A stretch of 64,000 nt of DNA from Craterostigma plantagineum (lineage: Eukaryota; Streptophyta; Magnoliopsida; Lamiales; Linderniaceae): the NCBI GenBank assembly GCA_027422505.1, contig JAPQWV010001425.1:1-64000 (forward strand), in the 5' to 3' direction. The position numbers and the translations under genes are program-made. The notes below the pieces were generated by a model. It ran no database searches, had not been told where the DNA came from, and saw only the letters and a list, made by a program, of their open reading frames with translations. Positions 11,813 to 23,023 of the stretch are shown one piece after another. The first letter of the stretch is position 1; the number at the start of each line of letters is the position of its first letter.

Positions 11813-13444
11813 TCATACCTCTTCTCTACTAATCACAGAAGGAGAAGGTGGCTTCATAGTTTCATCAACCCTTTCTCCGCCCAAAGAAATCGGAGTTCCA
11901 GGACTGAAATACCCCTCACCAAAACGGCTCGGGCTAGGAGACCGATCAGCCCTCACCTGAAACTCGCCGTCCTCCCTGGCCAGGGGCAAAATCGGCAATC
12001 TCTCATCCTTCCTATAAAACTTATCCTCACGATATCGTACGAATTCCCCGTCCTCACCTCTTGCGCCAAAGAGCACCAACAGCAAAACAGCCAAAGCGCA
12101 CAGTCGCTTGCGCTCGCCTTACCACAGCAAAACGTATAGCTCGGCAAATTATACCTCTTCCTCATCTGAATACCCAAAATCCTCCGTATAACAGCCCGAA
12201 TACGCACAGAAAAATCCCCGTTATGCCCAAAATTTCCCTCACCGTTTCCGCGTCAATGTTCACGGCGGCGAGGTTGAAGATGAAAAAAGGCGCCAAGCAG
12301 AATAGGAGAAAAGTCGCAACGTGGACGTACATATTCCCAAACCCAAGCCTCTCCATATTCCACCCAAAGACGCAAAACGTACAGAACAAAGACAAATAAG
12401 CCAAAGAAATGTCGTCCCACAAATCAAGAACGCCTCCGCTCCACCTCGGCCTAGCCTCCATCGCCCTTTCCTCACTGGCCCTCGACGCAAAAGAGAATCT
12501 TTTTTCGAGCGAATGCCTCCTCGACTGAACTCGGGCGGTTTCGGGCGCCGATTCTTCGTCGCCTTCGGCTTCGTAGTCCCTTCCTAAAGGGGAAAGCATC
12601 GAGTAAACGCCGGCGACGGCGGGCGCGCCGATCGCCACTGATATGCATATTCCGACGCCGATTGGGGGACGCTGCGCCCTTCTGTAGCCCAAGTTTAGGC
12701 CGCAAAGCGCATACTGAGCTAAGCAGTTGACGTTTAAGAGGAGAACGACGACCATCATGTGGGCCCACTCGTTGGGCTTGTAGGAACCGTTCTTGCAGTA
12801 AGCCTTCCTCAGCTTTAGGATGTCCTCGGGCCGCCACCTGGCGAGGAGGGATAGGTGGTAGATCCTCTTTGGGTGCTGATATAGGCACATGAGAGTGAAG
12901 AGAGCGTTGAGTATCTGATTGTTGACTTCGAACCACGTGTCCCTTTGGACTTCTTACGAAGGGCGTGGTCGAGCATCCCAGTCATTACCATGAAGAGGAT
13001 TGCGCCTGAAACCGCGACGCAGATTATCCACACGAGGAGGGCTAAGTTTAGGGGATTTTTGATCCATTCTTTGGCCATCCGAAGGAGGCAGTCCCAATCC
13101 ATTTTTCGGGAGAATAGTTTGTGGAACCTTTCGCGGATGTGTAGGCTGCTGCTCGAGGAAGGGACTGAGCGCGAGATTTCGTCCCTTTCTGAAGTTATTC
13201 GCTGGAATTTGGCCGAGGGAGAATCTAAGCTACTGAATTTTAGGAGGCTGAGCCTTTTTGGGAGGGGAGAGAGGCCATTGATGTATGCACTTTTTGAGGT
13301 TCCTTCGCTTATGAGTCCCCTCTGCGATGTGGAGATGTGAAGTGGCGGAATGTGATTCTTCTTCGGCTTAGGAGAGATGGAATCATCGTTTTTGCTGCTA
13401 CTCTCGCCATTAGAAGCTGAACTCATTGTGTCTTTTGTTGTCAT
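11813..13444 (-). CDS. PLAC8/DUF2985 family membrane protein, frame broken
   Basis: Plant PLAC8 protein of the DUF2985 type, probably a multi-pass membrane protein of unknown biochemical role. The N-terminal ~115 residues are Ser/Lys-rich and likely cytosolic. A hydrophobic segment WIICVAVSGAILFMVMTGML follows at about 150-170. After it come the conserved blocks DTWFEVNNQILNALFTLMCL, WRPEDILKLRKAYCKNG, KPNEWAHMMVV and CGLNLGYRRAQRPPIGVG. The PLAC8 Cys-rich core is QMRKRYNLP...CALWLFCCWCSLAQEVRTGNSYD. The C-terminus is acidic/Ser-rich and ends MKPPSPSVISREEV. One base appears to be missing near 12949, 12165 and 12035; repairing these gives one continuous product of ~540 residues without introns. 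No intron is needed within the coding part. Confidence 0.85.
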
Positions 13445-14626
13445 GAAAAGCTAATCCCAGACTTGATTCTTATTTAGTTCGGACAGCGAAACAGCTGAGA
13501 GCTGCAAGTACAGAAAAATCGAAACCTCATTCCACCAAATTTATTAGGCAAGACGTACCTTTTCTAGCAATTGTATTAGAAATTGAGAACTCAACAAAGT
13601 CAACTAAGAAATACCGCAAAATCACTCATGGGTTTGCTTTGCTAAAGTCCTACCTCTAATTGATGTTAAAAAGCACATATAAGGGAAGGAAATCAGATTT
13701 CAAAACAAGCAGAACTTCGATTTGGAAATAACAGCTGACAATCGCAATCACAGACCGCCACCAACAACAGATATGTCCTAGGTTTTACGAAGTAACAGAA
13801 GTAGCAAGACAAGAAAATCAGCGACTATCCAATATAAACGTGATAAGAGATGAAGAATTTTGGGACTGACTCACAGAATTAACTTGAGATGATTAAGGAA
13901 GGGTCGAAGTCGTTCAGTTGATCCAAGCTTCTCATCGACGAACGAAGGCTTAAAGAACGAACCGTTGCCAAAGCTATCTGCGTCCTTCGTTGATTTTTAT
14001 TTTTTACCCTTTTCAGTGTTTATTTATGAAGGAGGTTATGCGTGTAATAATCGTGTCAACTTCAAATTTCCAAAAGCATCCATTGGATAATTGTTGTAAC
14101 TTTCCAATGAAATTCAGGTTAGTATTTACCTTGTTGAAATTCCCCATTTTTGGTATAAGGTTTGTATTTGAACAATTGTTAAAATAATCGTCTTCTTATG
14201 CGTAAAATGTCCGTACCAAAACAATAAATAAACAACCAACAAAAGATTTATAAATACAGCAATGATAGAGAGCAATCAAGCTAAGAATATTCTATTCTTC
14301 CCACAAAAGATTACTACTAAACGCATTAGATCAGAAATGATTAGTTTAGTTGCATTGCATCAATCAATGATGTGGTGATTCGAATTGAACTCAAATTACT
14401 TGAAATGTGAGGGATTATAGTTGCGCTTTGTGAATTTAAAAAAATAAAATAATATATATATATATATATATCTTTAATTTTAAAATATATTGTAAAGGAG
14501 GAGGAATATTGAATGGCTGGATAAACTAAAAGTAAAGCCAAAGAAGTGGGAATACACATGGGAAAAAGACTGTATTACCGCGTGGTTGCAATTGCATTGC
14601 AACACGGAATAGAAGAAGATTGAGGC
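13445..14626. other. 5' flank of PLAC8 gene and spacer
   Basis: Likely holds a 5' untranslated region, perhaps with an intron, of the PLAC8 gene (to about 13990). A (TA)n tract lies at about 14453-14470. No other gene seen. Confidence 0.4.
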
Positions 14627-15423
14627 TTTTTAAATAAAATAATGTAATTTAATGGAAAGTTAATAAAATGGGATTATTTAGTTCGAAATAATAAAATAGG
14701 GCAAAACACATCCATTAGATGCGACGGTCCGGCTAATAGTCGCGACGATGATGTGGCAGGCTTTTTTTTTTCCATTCTTATTAGCGTCGCCCCCATTAGG
14801 GACGATGATCACATTGCTTTTTTTTTTAAAAATTATTTTAGTTTAGTTTATATTTATTATTTATAAAATCCACCAAATTATATCAGCATTATTTCATTGG
14901 ATTTACATAATTAAAATCAACAAATGCATCTAATTTATTATATGTTTCGCGACGATTAAAATGATATGCATATCTTATATTTTAGATAATAAAACTATTA
15001 TTTTTTATTTTTATAATTAAAAATACTTAAATTGGATTAAATTTTAAAAATAATTAAATATTTCGATATTAAAAAATATAAGATATGCATATCATTTAAC
15101 CGTCGCGAAACATACAATAAATTAAATGCGTTTGTTGATTATAATTATGTAAATTGTATGAAATAATGGTGATTTTCTGATTTGGCGAATTTTATAAATA
15201 ATAAATATAAAAATAAAAAATTAAAAATTATTAAAAAAAGAATGTGATCGCCCCTAATGGGGGCGACGCTAATAAAATGGAAAAAAAGCCTGCCACGTCA
15301 TCGTCGCGGCTATTAGCTGTGGCGTCGCATCTAATGGATGCGTTTTGCCATGTTTTATTATTTGGGACGAAATAACCCCATTTTATTAAATTTCGATTAA
15401 AATTGCATTATTTTATTTAAAAA
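14627..15423. mobile_element. Foldback (long inverted-repeat) MITE-like element
   Basis: Two arms of roughly 350-380 bp face each other around a short AT-rich centre near 15000-15060. The match starts with TTTTTAAATAAAATAATG at the left edge and its complement at the right edge. It continues through CATCCATTAGATGCGACG (left, ~14711) against its complement near 15340, and through the GC-rich GCGTCGCCCCCATTAG (left, ~14784) against CTAATGGGGGCGACGC near 15256. Mismatches are few and spread along the arms. No coding capacity is present. The structure fits a foldback MITE, possibly Mutator-related; transcripts would form a long hairpin. I see no clear target-site duplication. Confidence 0.8.
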
Positions 15424-15655
15424 CGGAAGATTGACATGTAATAAAATCTAAAATATTTAGTGGAGGCAGAGAAATAAATGCCAAAACAAAGATATATTGA
15501 ATAGTTCTCCAAGAATTCCTACTCGTATTAATGCATTATATGTAGCATATTAAACAAAACCAGCTCTTATTACAACAATTACCAATAAGTAGTTCTAGGA
15601 ACAGTAAAAGTAAAAAAAATTAAGCCTAATAGTCGCTTACCTAATTAATCGATTT

Positions 15656-15663
15656 TATATATA
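15656..15663 (+). promoter_or_regulatory. TATA box of the first carboxylesterase
   Basis: TATATATA followed by G about 65 bp upstream of the ATG at 15727; a fitting core promoter position. Confidence 0.5.
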
Positions 15664-15726
15664 GTACCCATAGTTGACCGTTCCATGTCCACAAAACGAT
15701 AAGAAAAAACACATTTCTTCCATTCA

Positions 15727-16674
15727 ATGGCCGCCGCCGACTCAAGCGAATTGCTCCACGATTTCTCGCCGATGTTCAAACAATACAAAGATGGTCGAGT
15801 CGTGAGAATGGTAGTTGCGGATTACTCCCCGCCGTCTTTGGATCAAGAATCAGACGTCCGATCAAAAGACGTCGTCATCTCGCCGGAGATCGGCCTATCG
15901 GCGAGGCTATACGTTCCCAAAAACCCCACCTCCGCCGGCGGAAAGCTGCCGCTCCTAATCTATTACCACGGCGGAGGATTCGTCATAGAATCGGCCTTCT
16001 CAGATCAGTACCAAACCCACCTCAACAACCTCGTCTCAAGAGCTCAGGTCGTCGCCTTATCGGTTAATTACAGATTAGCCCCCGAGCATCCACTGCCGGC
16101 GGCGTACGAAGATTCTTGGGAAGCCCTTAAATGGGTTGCTTCCCAATCGGAAAAGGAAGATTGGATCAGAGACACGGCGGACCTGGGCCGCGTCTACCTC
16201 GGCGGAGACAGCGCCGGCGGGAACATAGCCCACAACGTGGCTATGAGGTTTGGGTCCCAAAAAATCGACGGGATTAACCTGATTGGGATGTTCCTAAACT
16301 GTCCGTACTTCACCGGGGAAGAAGCGATCGGCAGCGAGGAGGAACACCATCCAGTTTTCCCGAAGAGCTACTCCGACAAGCTATGGCGGTACGTCTGCCC
16401 TGAAACGCCGGGCTGCGACGATCCTCGGATCAACCCCGGCGAGGACGCGAAGCTCGCCGCCCTGGGGTGTAAGAAATTGCTCGTGTACGTGGCGGGGAAG
16501 GATTCGCTGAGGTTGAGGGGATGGTATTACAAGGAGGTTCTTGAGAAGAGTGGCTGGAATGGAGAGGTTGAGGTCGTCGACGTTGAAGACGAACACCACG
16601 TGTTCAGCGTGATGTTTCCGACCACCGAGAATTCCATCGCTTTCTTCGATAAGGTTTCCTCGTTCCTTACATAA
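15727..16674 (+). CDS. Carboxylesterase (CXE/HID-like alpha/beta hydrolase)
   Basis: Intact intronless frame of 315 residues in the plant CXE branch of the alpha/beta hydrolase-3 (HSL-like) family, which also includes 2-hydroxyisoflavanone dehydratase and the gibberellin receptor GID1. The oxyanion-hole motif HGGGF lies at about 81-85. The nucleophile elbow GDSAGG, with catalytic Ser, is at about 159-164. The acid (VAGKDSLR, ~257-264) and the catalytic His (DEHHVF, ~290-295) complete the triad. The N-terminal block ELLHDFSPMFKQYKDGRVVR is standard for CXEs. It is probably soluble and acts on short-chain or aromatic esters of small metabolites; substrate unknown. Normal length for the family. 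A paralogue follows 215 bp downstream in the same direction. Confidence 0.9.
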   Translation: MAAADSSELLHDFSPMFKQYKDGRVVRMVVADYSPPSLDQESDVRSKDVVISPEIGLSARLYVPKNPTSAGGKLPLLIYYHGGGFVIESAFSDQYQTHLNNLVSRAQVVALSVNYRLAPEHPLPAAYEDSWEALKWVASQSEKEDWIRDTADLGRVYLGGDSAGGNIAHNVAMRFGSQKIDGINLIGMFLNCPYFTGEEAIGSEEEHHPVFPKSYSDKLWRYVCPETPGCDDPRINPGEDAKLAALGCKKLLVYVAGKDSLRLRGWYYKEVLEKSGWNGEVEVVDVEDEHHVFSVMFPTTENSIAFFDKVSSFLT

Positions 16675-16889
16675 TAAGTAGGGGAATCGTCGCACGTTTT
16701 CTACATTTCTTGCTTTGCTTTGTGATAATTGATAAAGGCGTAATATTCATATAATCGTAATCATATGAAAGCCAGATCGCGTTATTATGATAATCTGGGC
16801 ATTGCAAAACAAGATCATCTTTTTGCCACTTATTAAACCGAGACAAACAACCTCGGACCAGTTCAGTCAGTCCAGCGTTTAAGATCACA

Positions 16890-17921
16890 ATGAGGATAAC
16901 CGAGATCTGTCTCGTCTCACTCTCAACCCTGTTCCTACTTCTCAGTCCATCACAATCAGTAGCAACAACAAACTCGTCGGCGGCCGACGAAGTACTCTAC
17001 GACATATCCCCCTTCATAAAAATTACAAGAGCGGCCGAGTCGAAAGGCTCATAGGCACCGACTTCGTCCCGCCCTCGCCCGACGACCCCGAAACCGGCGT
17101 AAAATCGAAGGACATCTCGTTCTCCAAACTCCTAAACCTCACCGCTAGGGTTTACCTTCCGAAGAACGCAAACCCTAACCGAAAACTCCCACTAATAATC
17201 TACTACCACGGCGGAGGCTTCTTCACCGAGTCCGCCGCCTCACCCAACTACCACAAACACCTAAACTCAATCGTTGCAAAGGCGAACGCCGTCGCCCTTT
17301 CGTTCAATTACCATCTCGCCCCCGAGCACCCCCTCCCCGCTGCGTACAACGAATCGTACTTCGCCCTTACGTGGGCCCTGACCCACCGAGGAGGCAAGGG
17401 GTTCGAGCCCTGGCTCAACGAGTACGTCGACTTTCGCCGGGTCCACCTGGCAGGAGACAGCGCGGGGGCCAACGTGGCCCACAACGTGGCGGTTCGGGCG
17501 GGCCTGGGCGGGTTTCGGGTCGAAGGGCTCGTGCTGAACTGCCCGCACTTTTGGGGGAAGAAGCTGACGAGGGATGAGGTGAGGGACGTAGGGCTAAGGA
17601 AGCTCATGGAGAACATATGGGTCCATGCTTACCCTGGCTCGAAGGGGTTCGACGACCCGTCGTTGAACCCGGCTACCGACCCGAGCCTGGGGAGGCTCGG
17701 GTGTAGGAGGGTTTTGGTTTTCGTGGCGGGGAACGATGTTTTGAAGGGGAGGGGTTATTATTACAAGACTCTGGTGGAGAGGAGCGGGTGGCTCGGGATG
17801 GTTAGGGTCGTCGAGGCGAAGGGAGAGGAGCACGATTTGCGTTGAGGTTCCCCGACTCGCCGGGGCGGTTAAGTTGGTTGAAAGGTTTGGTAATTTTATC
17901 AATTACCACACTTTTGAATAG
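16890..17921 (+). CDS. Second tandem carboxylesterase, signal-peptide form, frame broken
   Basis: Tandem paralogue of the gene just upstream, with the same motifs: HGGGF, GDSAGAN (nucleophile Ser), VAGNDVLKGRGYYYK (acid) and EEHD (His). It differs by a hydrophobic N-terminus (ICLVSLSTLFLLLSPSQSVA, residues 5-24) that looks like a signal peptide. A secretory route would be unusual next to a cytosolic copy. The frame breaks after DISPFIK near 17019, where an A-run is one base short. Two more breaks lie near 17835 (T-run) and 17863 (G-run). Reading across them gives a complete product ending NFINYHTFE with stop at 17919-17921. Either sequence error in homopolymers or a young pseudogene. Confidence 0.82.
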
Positions 17922-18952
17922 AATTGTATGTACGTACCCTTGGGGATGTATTTATATTGAATTGTTGGAATAATAAAGGGTGGTGTTGAAAGAAAAAAGG
18001 ACTAAGTTTTATGATTATGTCGAAATGTGTTCCGTTTGAATTGTTACATTGGGGCTCCATCTGCAATAAAAATGCATGAATCTTGTAGTAAGCCTTAAAT
18101 TAATACATGTTTCTTTAGGAACAATATTGTGAATTTTTGAAGTAATTAAATATCCAAGATTAAATCGCTAGGACAGATTGTGCAGTTAGTACCATGTAAA
18201 GACTATGAGATGCATGCAGCCTTTATTTGTTGACCGCACAACTAATTTTCGCTTGTTTTAGTATTTTCATCATTAGAGTTTACCATCATTATATGATGAT
18301 TAATGGTCTGTGATTCGTACATTCGATTTTAGGTTAAGGATGTATGGTAGAAGATATCCGTAGTATCTCCAAAATTAACAACTTAATCTCAACAATGTAA
18401 TGTAAGAAAATCAGTCTAGATACAATTATTGGCCAGCATTATTACTTACACTAGGCTTGGTCAATCATGTATCCATTTATGTTACATTTACCACAATTAA
18501 ATATCCATTTAATTATTTCAATAACATTCAATTGTTATAAGCTTATAAAACCAAAAACCGAGCGGCTATCTGAGACAAAAACCACATGTTTTTCTATGAT
18601 AACATCACAATTCAAATACGCTTGAAGAACAATAACTGAAGAAACTTTTCAACTGCCCAAAGAAGAGTCCAAGCAAGGGCATTACGGTCAAAACACAAGC
18701 AGTCCAAGAATCAAGATCATATTAATAACAGCAAAAGCCACTGACACACACTACTTGAACACAGCAAGCAACCTTTTCGTATTCTTTTGGAAATGGCGTA
18801 GCTTTAGTTTAGGGCTCCCTACGCTCTTACCATATCACCACGACGACGCCGTATCAGTGCTCTATCCTATCCCACATCTATTGCATGATTAATGTTACCA
18901 TCTTCGTGTTCCCAAACAAACTGTCCTTCTCTGTTCCTCTTCTCACCAATCC
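17922..18952. other. Intergenic spacer upstream of the receptor kinase
   Basis: AT-rich; contains the 3' flank of the esterase pair and the promoter and 5' leader of the LRR kinase. No other gene visible. Confidence 0.45.
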
Positions 18953-19057
18953 TTGAAATTATCTCAAACTTCAAGAAACTCATTGTTGCTCCGTCTACCT
19001 TTATTATCACAAGAACTTGAAAGAAAGAAAGAGCCATCTTTTCCTGACGAGAATTCC

Positions 19058-22000
19058 ATGGCGTCTTTGAGGGTTGCAGCTATGACACAATGGGCCTGCG
19101 TTTTCATGGCGTTTCATCTCATCATTTCCAAGGCTGCTGCGCACACAGCAGCGCAGCCCAGCTCTCGACACTCTGACGGCGAGGCTTTAACGGCGTTTAA
19201 GAACTCTCTCGACAACTCAAAACCGCTCTTTTCATGGACCCAAAACGGTTCACACTGTAACTGGACCGGCGTCTCCTGCGACGAAGAAGGCCGAGTTACG
19301 TCGCTCGTTCTTTCCCCAGACAAAGCGCTCACCGAGCCGATCAGCGGCGTTTTACCTTCTTGGCTGTTTTCTCTTACAGCCCTCGTAGTGATGGATCTTT
19401 CGAGCAACGTGCTGCATGGGGGAATACCAACTGCTATTTCTTCCCTACGCAGGCTTCAAGTCTTGGACTTGGGACACAATCAGTTGAGCGGAGAGTTGCC
19501 GAGTCAACTAGGCGAGTTGACTGATCTTCGAACCCTAAGACTTGGGCCCAACTCTTTCGCCGGAAAAATCCCGCCTGAGATTGGAAACTTGGTGAAGATT
19601 CAACATTTGGACCTTTCTGGGAATGGGCTCGAAGGTAATATCCCACCTCATTTTGGTAACTTGACTCGAGCCGTGGTTTTGGCCCTTGGTAGTAATTTTC
19701 TTGAAGGTACTTTGCCCGAAAATCTATTTGCGAAGTTCGAGTCTCTGTCCTCGTTTGACGTTTCGAACAATTCTCTGTCTGGGAAATTGCCATCCGAGAT
19801 CGGAAAAGTTGGTTCACTGAAAGAGATTGTCATTGGGAGCAATCATTTCGATGGACTGTTGCCTGAGGAAATTGGAGATTTGTCAAATCTTGAAGTTTTA
19901 TCAGCACCTGCTTGTAATTTCAACGGCCCATTGCCTGATACCTTCTCCAAATTGAAGTCTTTGAACAAAATCGATCTTTCTTACAACCCTTTGCAGTGTT
20001 CGATTCCGAGCTTTGTGGGCGAGCTAGAAAGCTTGACTTCAGTAAATCTTGTTTATGCTCAGCTCAATGGTAGTATACCTTCGGACATTGGAAAGTGTAA
20101 GAAACTGAAGACGCTGATCCTCTCTTTTAATTCCCTGTCTGGCGATTTGCCCGATGAGCTAGCACATTTGAATCTCACAACATTTTCCGTCGACACAAAC
20201 CAACTTTCGGGCCCTTTGCCTTCTTGGATTGGGAATTGGGGATACGCCGATTCAGTACTTCTTGCGAACAATCGCTTCACTGGAAAAATTCCAGCCGAGA
20301 TTGGGAACTGTACGATGCTGACTCATATCAGCTTGGGAGGTAATTTGCTCAGTGGTGAGATACCGAAAGACTTGTGTAACGCCATTTCGCTCATGGAGAT
20401 TGAGTTCGAAGATAACTTTCTCACGGGGAGCATCGATGAGACCTTTGTAAACTGTAAGAATCTGACACAGCTGGTGTTATTACATAACAACCTTGTTGGC
20501 CCTATCCCGGGATATTTATCAGAGCTGCCATTGATGCTTTTAGAATTGGATTCGAACAACTTTACGGGCCCCATACCCTCAAGCTTGTGGAGTTCGTCGA
20601 CTTTGATCGAATTTTCTGCGTCGAACAATTCATTAGAGGGATCACTACCCGTGGAGATTGGCAATGCTTTGTCTCTGCAGATCGTTATTCTCACAAATAA
20701 CCGTCTCAACGGTTTGATTCCTTCAGAGATCGGAAAGTTGAGTTCTTTATCGGTGTTGAACCTCAACAGCAATTTTCTTGAAGGGGAAATCCCTACTGAG
20801 ATCGCAAACCTCACTTCTCTTTCGACGTTGGATTTGGGACGCAACAAACTCAGCGGCTCTATTCCCCGAGAAATTAGCGGTTTGCCTGCGCTGCAATGCC
20901 TAGTTCTTTCGTACAATAATCTTACAGGAACCATACCTTACGGAGATTCAAAGTACTTCAATCAAGCCTCGGTTCTTCCCGACGATACTTACGTTCAGCA
21001 TCATGGGCTCTACGATCTTTCTAACAACAGATTAAGCGGTTCGATCCCTGAAGAACTTGGGAGTTCTGATGCCATTGCTGCTCTTCTGCTCAGCAATAAC
21101 ATGCTTTCTGGGGAAATACCGAGTTCTTTAGCACGACTATCGAACCTCAGCACTCTTGACTTGACTGGGAATATGCTCAGTGGTACCATTCCACTTGAAT
21201 TCGGCGACACGACTTCATTAAGGGGGCTTTATCTTGGTAATAACGAGCTCAATGGCTCAATCCCAGACAGCCTGGGAAAGCTGAGCAGCCTTGTGAAGCT
21301 CAACTTGTCCTCGAATTTTCTGTCTGGATTGATCCCTGATAGCTTCAAGAACTTGAAGGGGCTTTCACATTTGGACTTGAGCTCTAATTCGCTGGTCGGG
21401 GAAGTCCCTTCGCTGTCGAATATTGAAACCCTAGTCGGCTTATACGCTCAAAAGAACAATCTTTCTGGCAGTTTGGATCGTTTGTTGCAAGCTTCTGAGT
21501 TCTGGCGAGTCGAAATGGTGAATTTGAGCGGCAATTCGTTTACTGGGAACTTGCCCATTTCGCTTGGCAATGTGTCCTACTTAACAATCTTGGATCTTCA
21601 CGGTAATAAGTTTACGGGGGAAATACCGCATGAGATCGGAAATCTGCTGCAGCTACAGTACTTCGACGTGTCAGAAAACAATCTTAAAGGAGAAATACCC
21701 GACGATTTCTGCGTTCTCACCAGCCTTACGTACGTTAACCTGTCTGAAAACAAACTCAAGGGCCCAATTCCAAGAACGGGGATATGCATCAACCTAACCG
21801 AAGATTCGCTTTCTGGGAACGAAAAGCTCTGCGGCGAAAACCTAGGATCGACTTGCCCCGCCAGAAAACCCCTGGCAATCAACATATGGGCCTTAGCCCT
21901 CATTACATTGGGAACGATTCTAACCGTAATTACAGCGATAACCTTTCTTCGTATGTGGGCCGCCAACCAAAGGAAGCAAAAAAACGACCCCGAGGAAGGA

Positions 22001-23023
22001 GGCGAAAAGAGTCACAGAAAGGCGAACAGCAGCACTTCCTCCGACGATCCCAACACCTACTTCTTGAAGAGCAGCAGCAGCAGCAAAAACTCGAAGGAGC
22101 CACTGAGCATCAACATAGCCACTTTCGCACAGCCTCTCCTCAGACTAACGCTAGCCGACGTAATTCAGGCCACGGGCAACTTCTGCAAGTCGAACGTAGT
22201 CGGCGAAGGTGGCTTTGGAACCGTCTACAGAGCCACGTTGCCAGCCGTTCAGACCGTGGCGGTCAAGAAGCTGAGCCAGGGAAAGACCCAAGGCCACCGC
22301 GAATTCTTAGCGGAGATGGAAACCCTAGGAAAGGTCAAGCACAGAAACCTGGTCTCCTTGCTCGGGTACTGCTCTTACCGCGAGGAGAAGGTCCTAGTCT
22401 ACGAATACATGGTCAACGGTAGCTTGGACCGCTGGCTCAGGGACCGAGCCGCCCTCAGCTGGGCCAAGAGGTTCAAGATAGCCGTGGGCTCGGCTCGTGG
22501 GCTAGCCTTTCTACACCATGGCTTCATACCACACATAATACACAGAGACATAAAGGCCAGCAATATCCTCCTAGACGGTGAGTTCGAACCTAAGGTGGCC
22601 GACTTTGGGCTGGCTAGGCTCATCAGCGCCTGTGAGACCCACGTCAGCACGGCCGTCGCTGGAACCCTAGGGTACATCCCGCCGGAGTATGGTCGGTGCT
22701 GGCGGGCCACGGCTCGTGGGGATGTGTACAGTTTTGGGGTGATTTTGCTCGAATTGCTGACTGGGAAGGAGCCGACTGGGATGGAATTTAGGGATTTTGA
22801 AGGGGGGAATTTGGTGGGCTGGGTTCTGACGAAGGTGAAAGAGGGGAAAGGGGTGGATGCCTTCGATCCTCTGATTCTTGACGGTGATTCGAAGGGAGAC
22901 ATGATTGGAGTTTTGAAGGTCGCCGTTCTTTGCCTGTCTGAGAATCCGGCGAGTAGGCCTTCGATGATGCAAGTTCTACAGCTGTTGAAAGCGATCGGAG
23001 AAGATGATGTTGATGATGAATAA
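19058..23023 (+). CDS. EMS1/EXS-like leucine-rich repeat receptor kinase
   Basis: Single-exon LRR receptor-like kinase of 1,321 residues from the Met at 19058; an in-frame Met 35 codons upstream (18953) is also open, but the stretch before MASLRVAAMTQ looks like leader. A signal peptide (WACVFMAFHLIISKAAAHTA) is followed by the LRRNT Cys pair region (HCNWTGVSCDEEG) and a long LRR array. The block YVQHHGLYDLSNNRLSGSIPEE is diagnostic for EMS1-type receptors. A second Cys region (KLCGENLGSTC) precedes the membrane segment IWALALITLGTILTVITAI. The kinase has GEGGFGTVYR (P-loop), VAVKKL, HRDIKASNILLD (RD type), DFGLAR and GTLGYIPPEYG. EMS1 perceives the TPD1 peptide and specifies tapetal cells in anthers through BES1-type signalling. 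The ectodomain seems longer than the ~1,190-residue Arabidopsis protein implies. The frame is clean over 4 kb. Confidence 0.9.
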   Translation: MASLRVAAMTQWACVFMAFHLIISKAAAHTAAQPSSRHSDGEALTAFKNSLDNSKPLFSWTQNGSHCNWTGVSCDEEGRVTSLVLSPDKALTEPISGVLPSWLFSLTALVVMDLSSNVLHGGIPTAISSLRRLQVLDLGHNQLSGELPSQLGELTDLRTLRLGPNSFAGKIPPEIGNLVKIQHLDLSGNGLEGNIPPHFGNLTRAVVLALGSNFLEGTLPENLFAKFESLSSFDVSNNSLSGKLPSEIGKVGSLKEIVIGSNHFDGLLPEEIGDLSNLEVLSAPACNFNGPLPDTFSKLKSLNKIDLSYNPLQCSIPSFVGELESLTSVNLVYAQLNGSIPSDIGKCKKLKTLILSFNSLSGDLPDELAHLNLTTFSVDTNQLSGPLPSWIGNWGYADSVLLANNRFTGKIPAEIGNCTMLTHISLGGNLLSGEIPKDLCNAISLMEIEFEDNFLTGSIDETFVNCKNLTQLVLLHNNLVGPIPGYLSELPLMLLELDSNNFTGPIPSSLWSSSTLIEFSASNNSLEGSLPVEIGNALSLQIVILTNNRLNGLIPSEIGKLSSLSVLNLNSNFLEGEIPTEIANLTSLSTLDLGRNKLSGSIPREISGLPALQCLVLSYNNLTGTIPYGDSKYFNQASVLPDDTYVQHHGLYDLSNNRLSGSIPEELGSSDAIAALLLSNNMLSGEIPSSLARLSNLSTLDLTGNMLSGTIPLEFGDTTSLRGLYLGNNELNGSIPDSLGKLSSLVKLNLSSNFLSGLIPDSFKNLKGLSHLDLSSNSLVGEVPSLSNIETLVGLYAQKNNLSGSLDRLLQASEFWRVEMVNLSGNSFTGNLPISLGNVSYLTILDLHGNKFTGEIPHEIGNLLQLQYFDVSENNLKGEIPDDFCVLTSLTYVNLSENKLKGPIPRTGICINLTEDSLSGNEKLCGENLGSTCPARKPLAINIWALALITLGTILTVITAITFLRMWAANQRKQKNDPEEGGEKSHRKANSSTSSDDPNTYFLKSSSSSKNSKEPLSINIATFAQPLLRLTLADVIQATGNFCKSNVVGEGGFGTVYRATLPAVQTVAVKKLSQGKTQGHREFLAEMETLGKVKHRNLVSLLGYCSYREEKVLVYEYMVNGSLDRWLRDRAALSWAKRFKIAVGSARGLAFLHHGFIPHIIHRDIKASNILLDGEFEPKVADFGLARLISACETHVSTAVAGTLGYIPPEYGRCWRATARGDVYSFGVILLELLTGKEPTGMEFRDFEGGNLVGWVLTKVKEGKGVDAFDPLILDGDSKGDMIGVLKVAVLCLSENPASRPSMMQVLQLLKAIGEDDVDDE

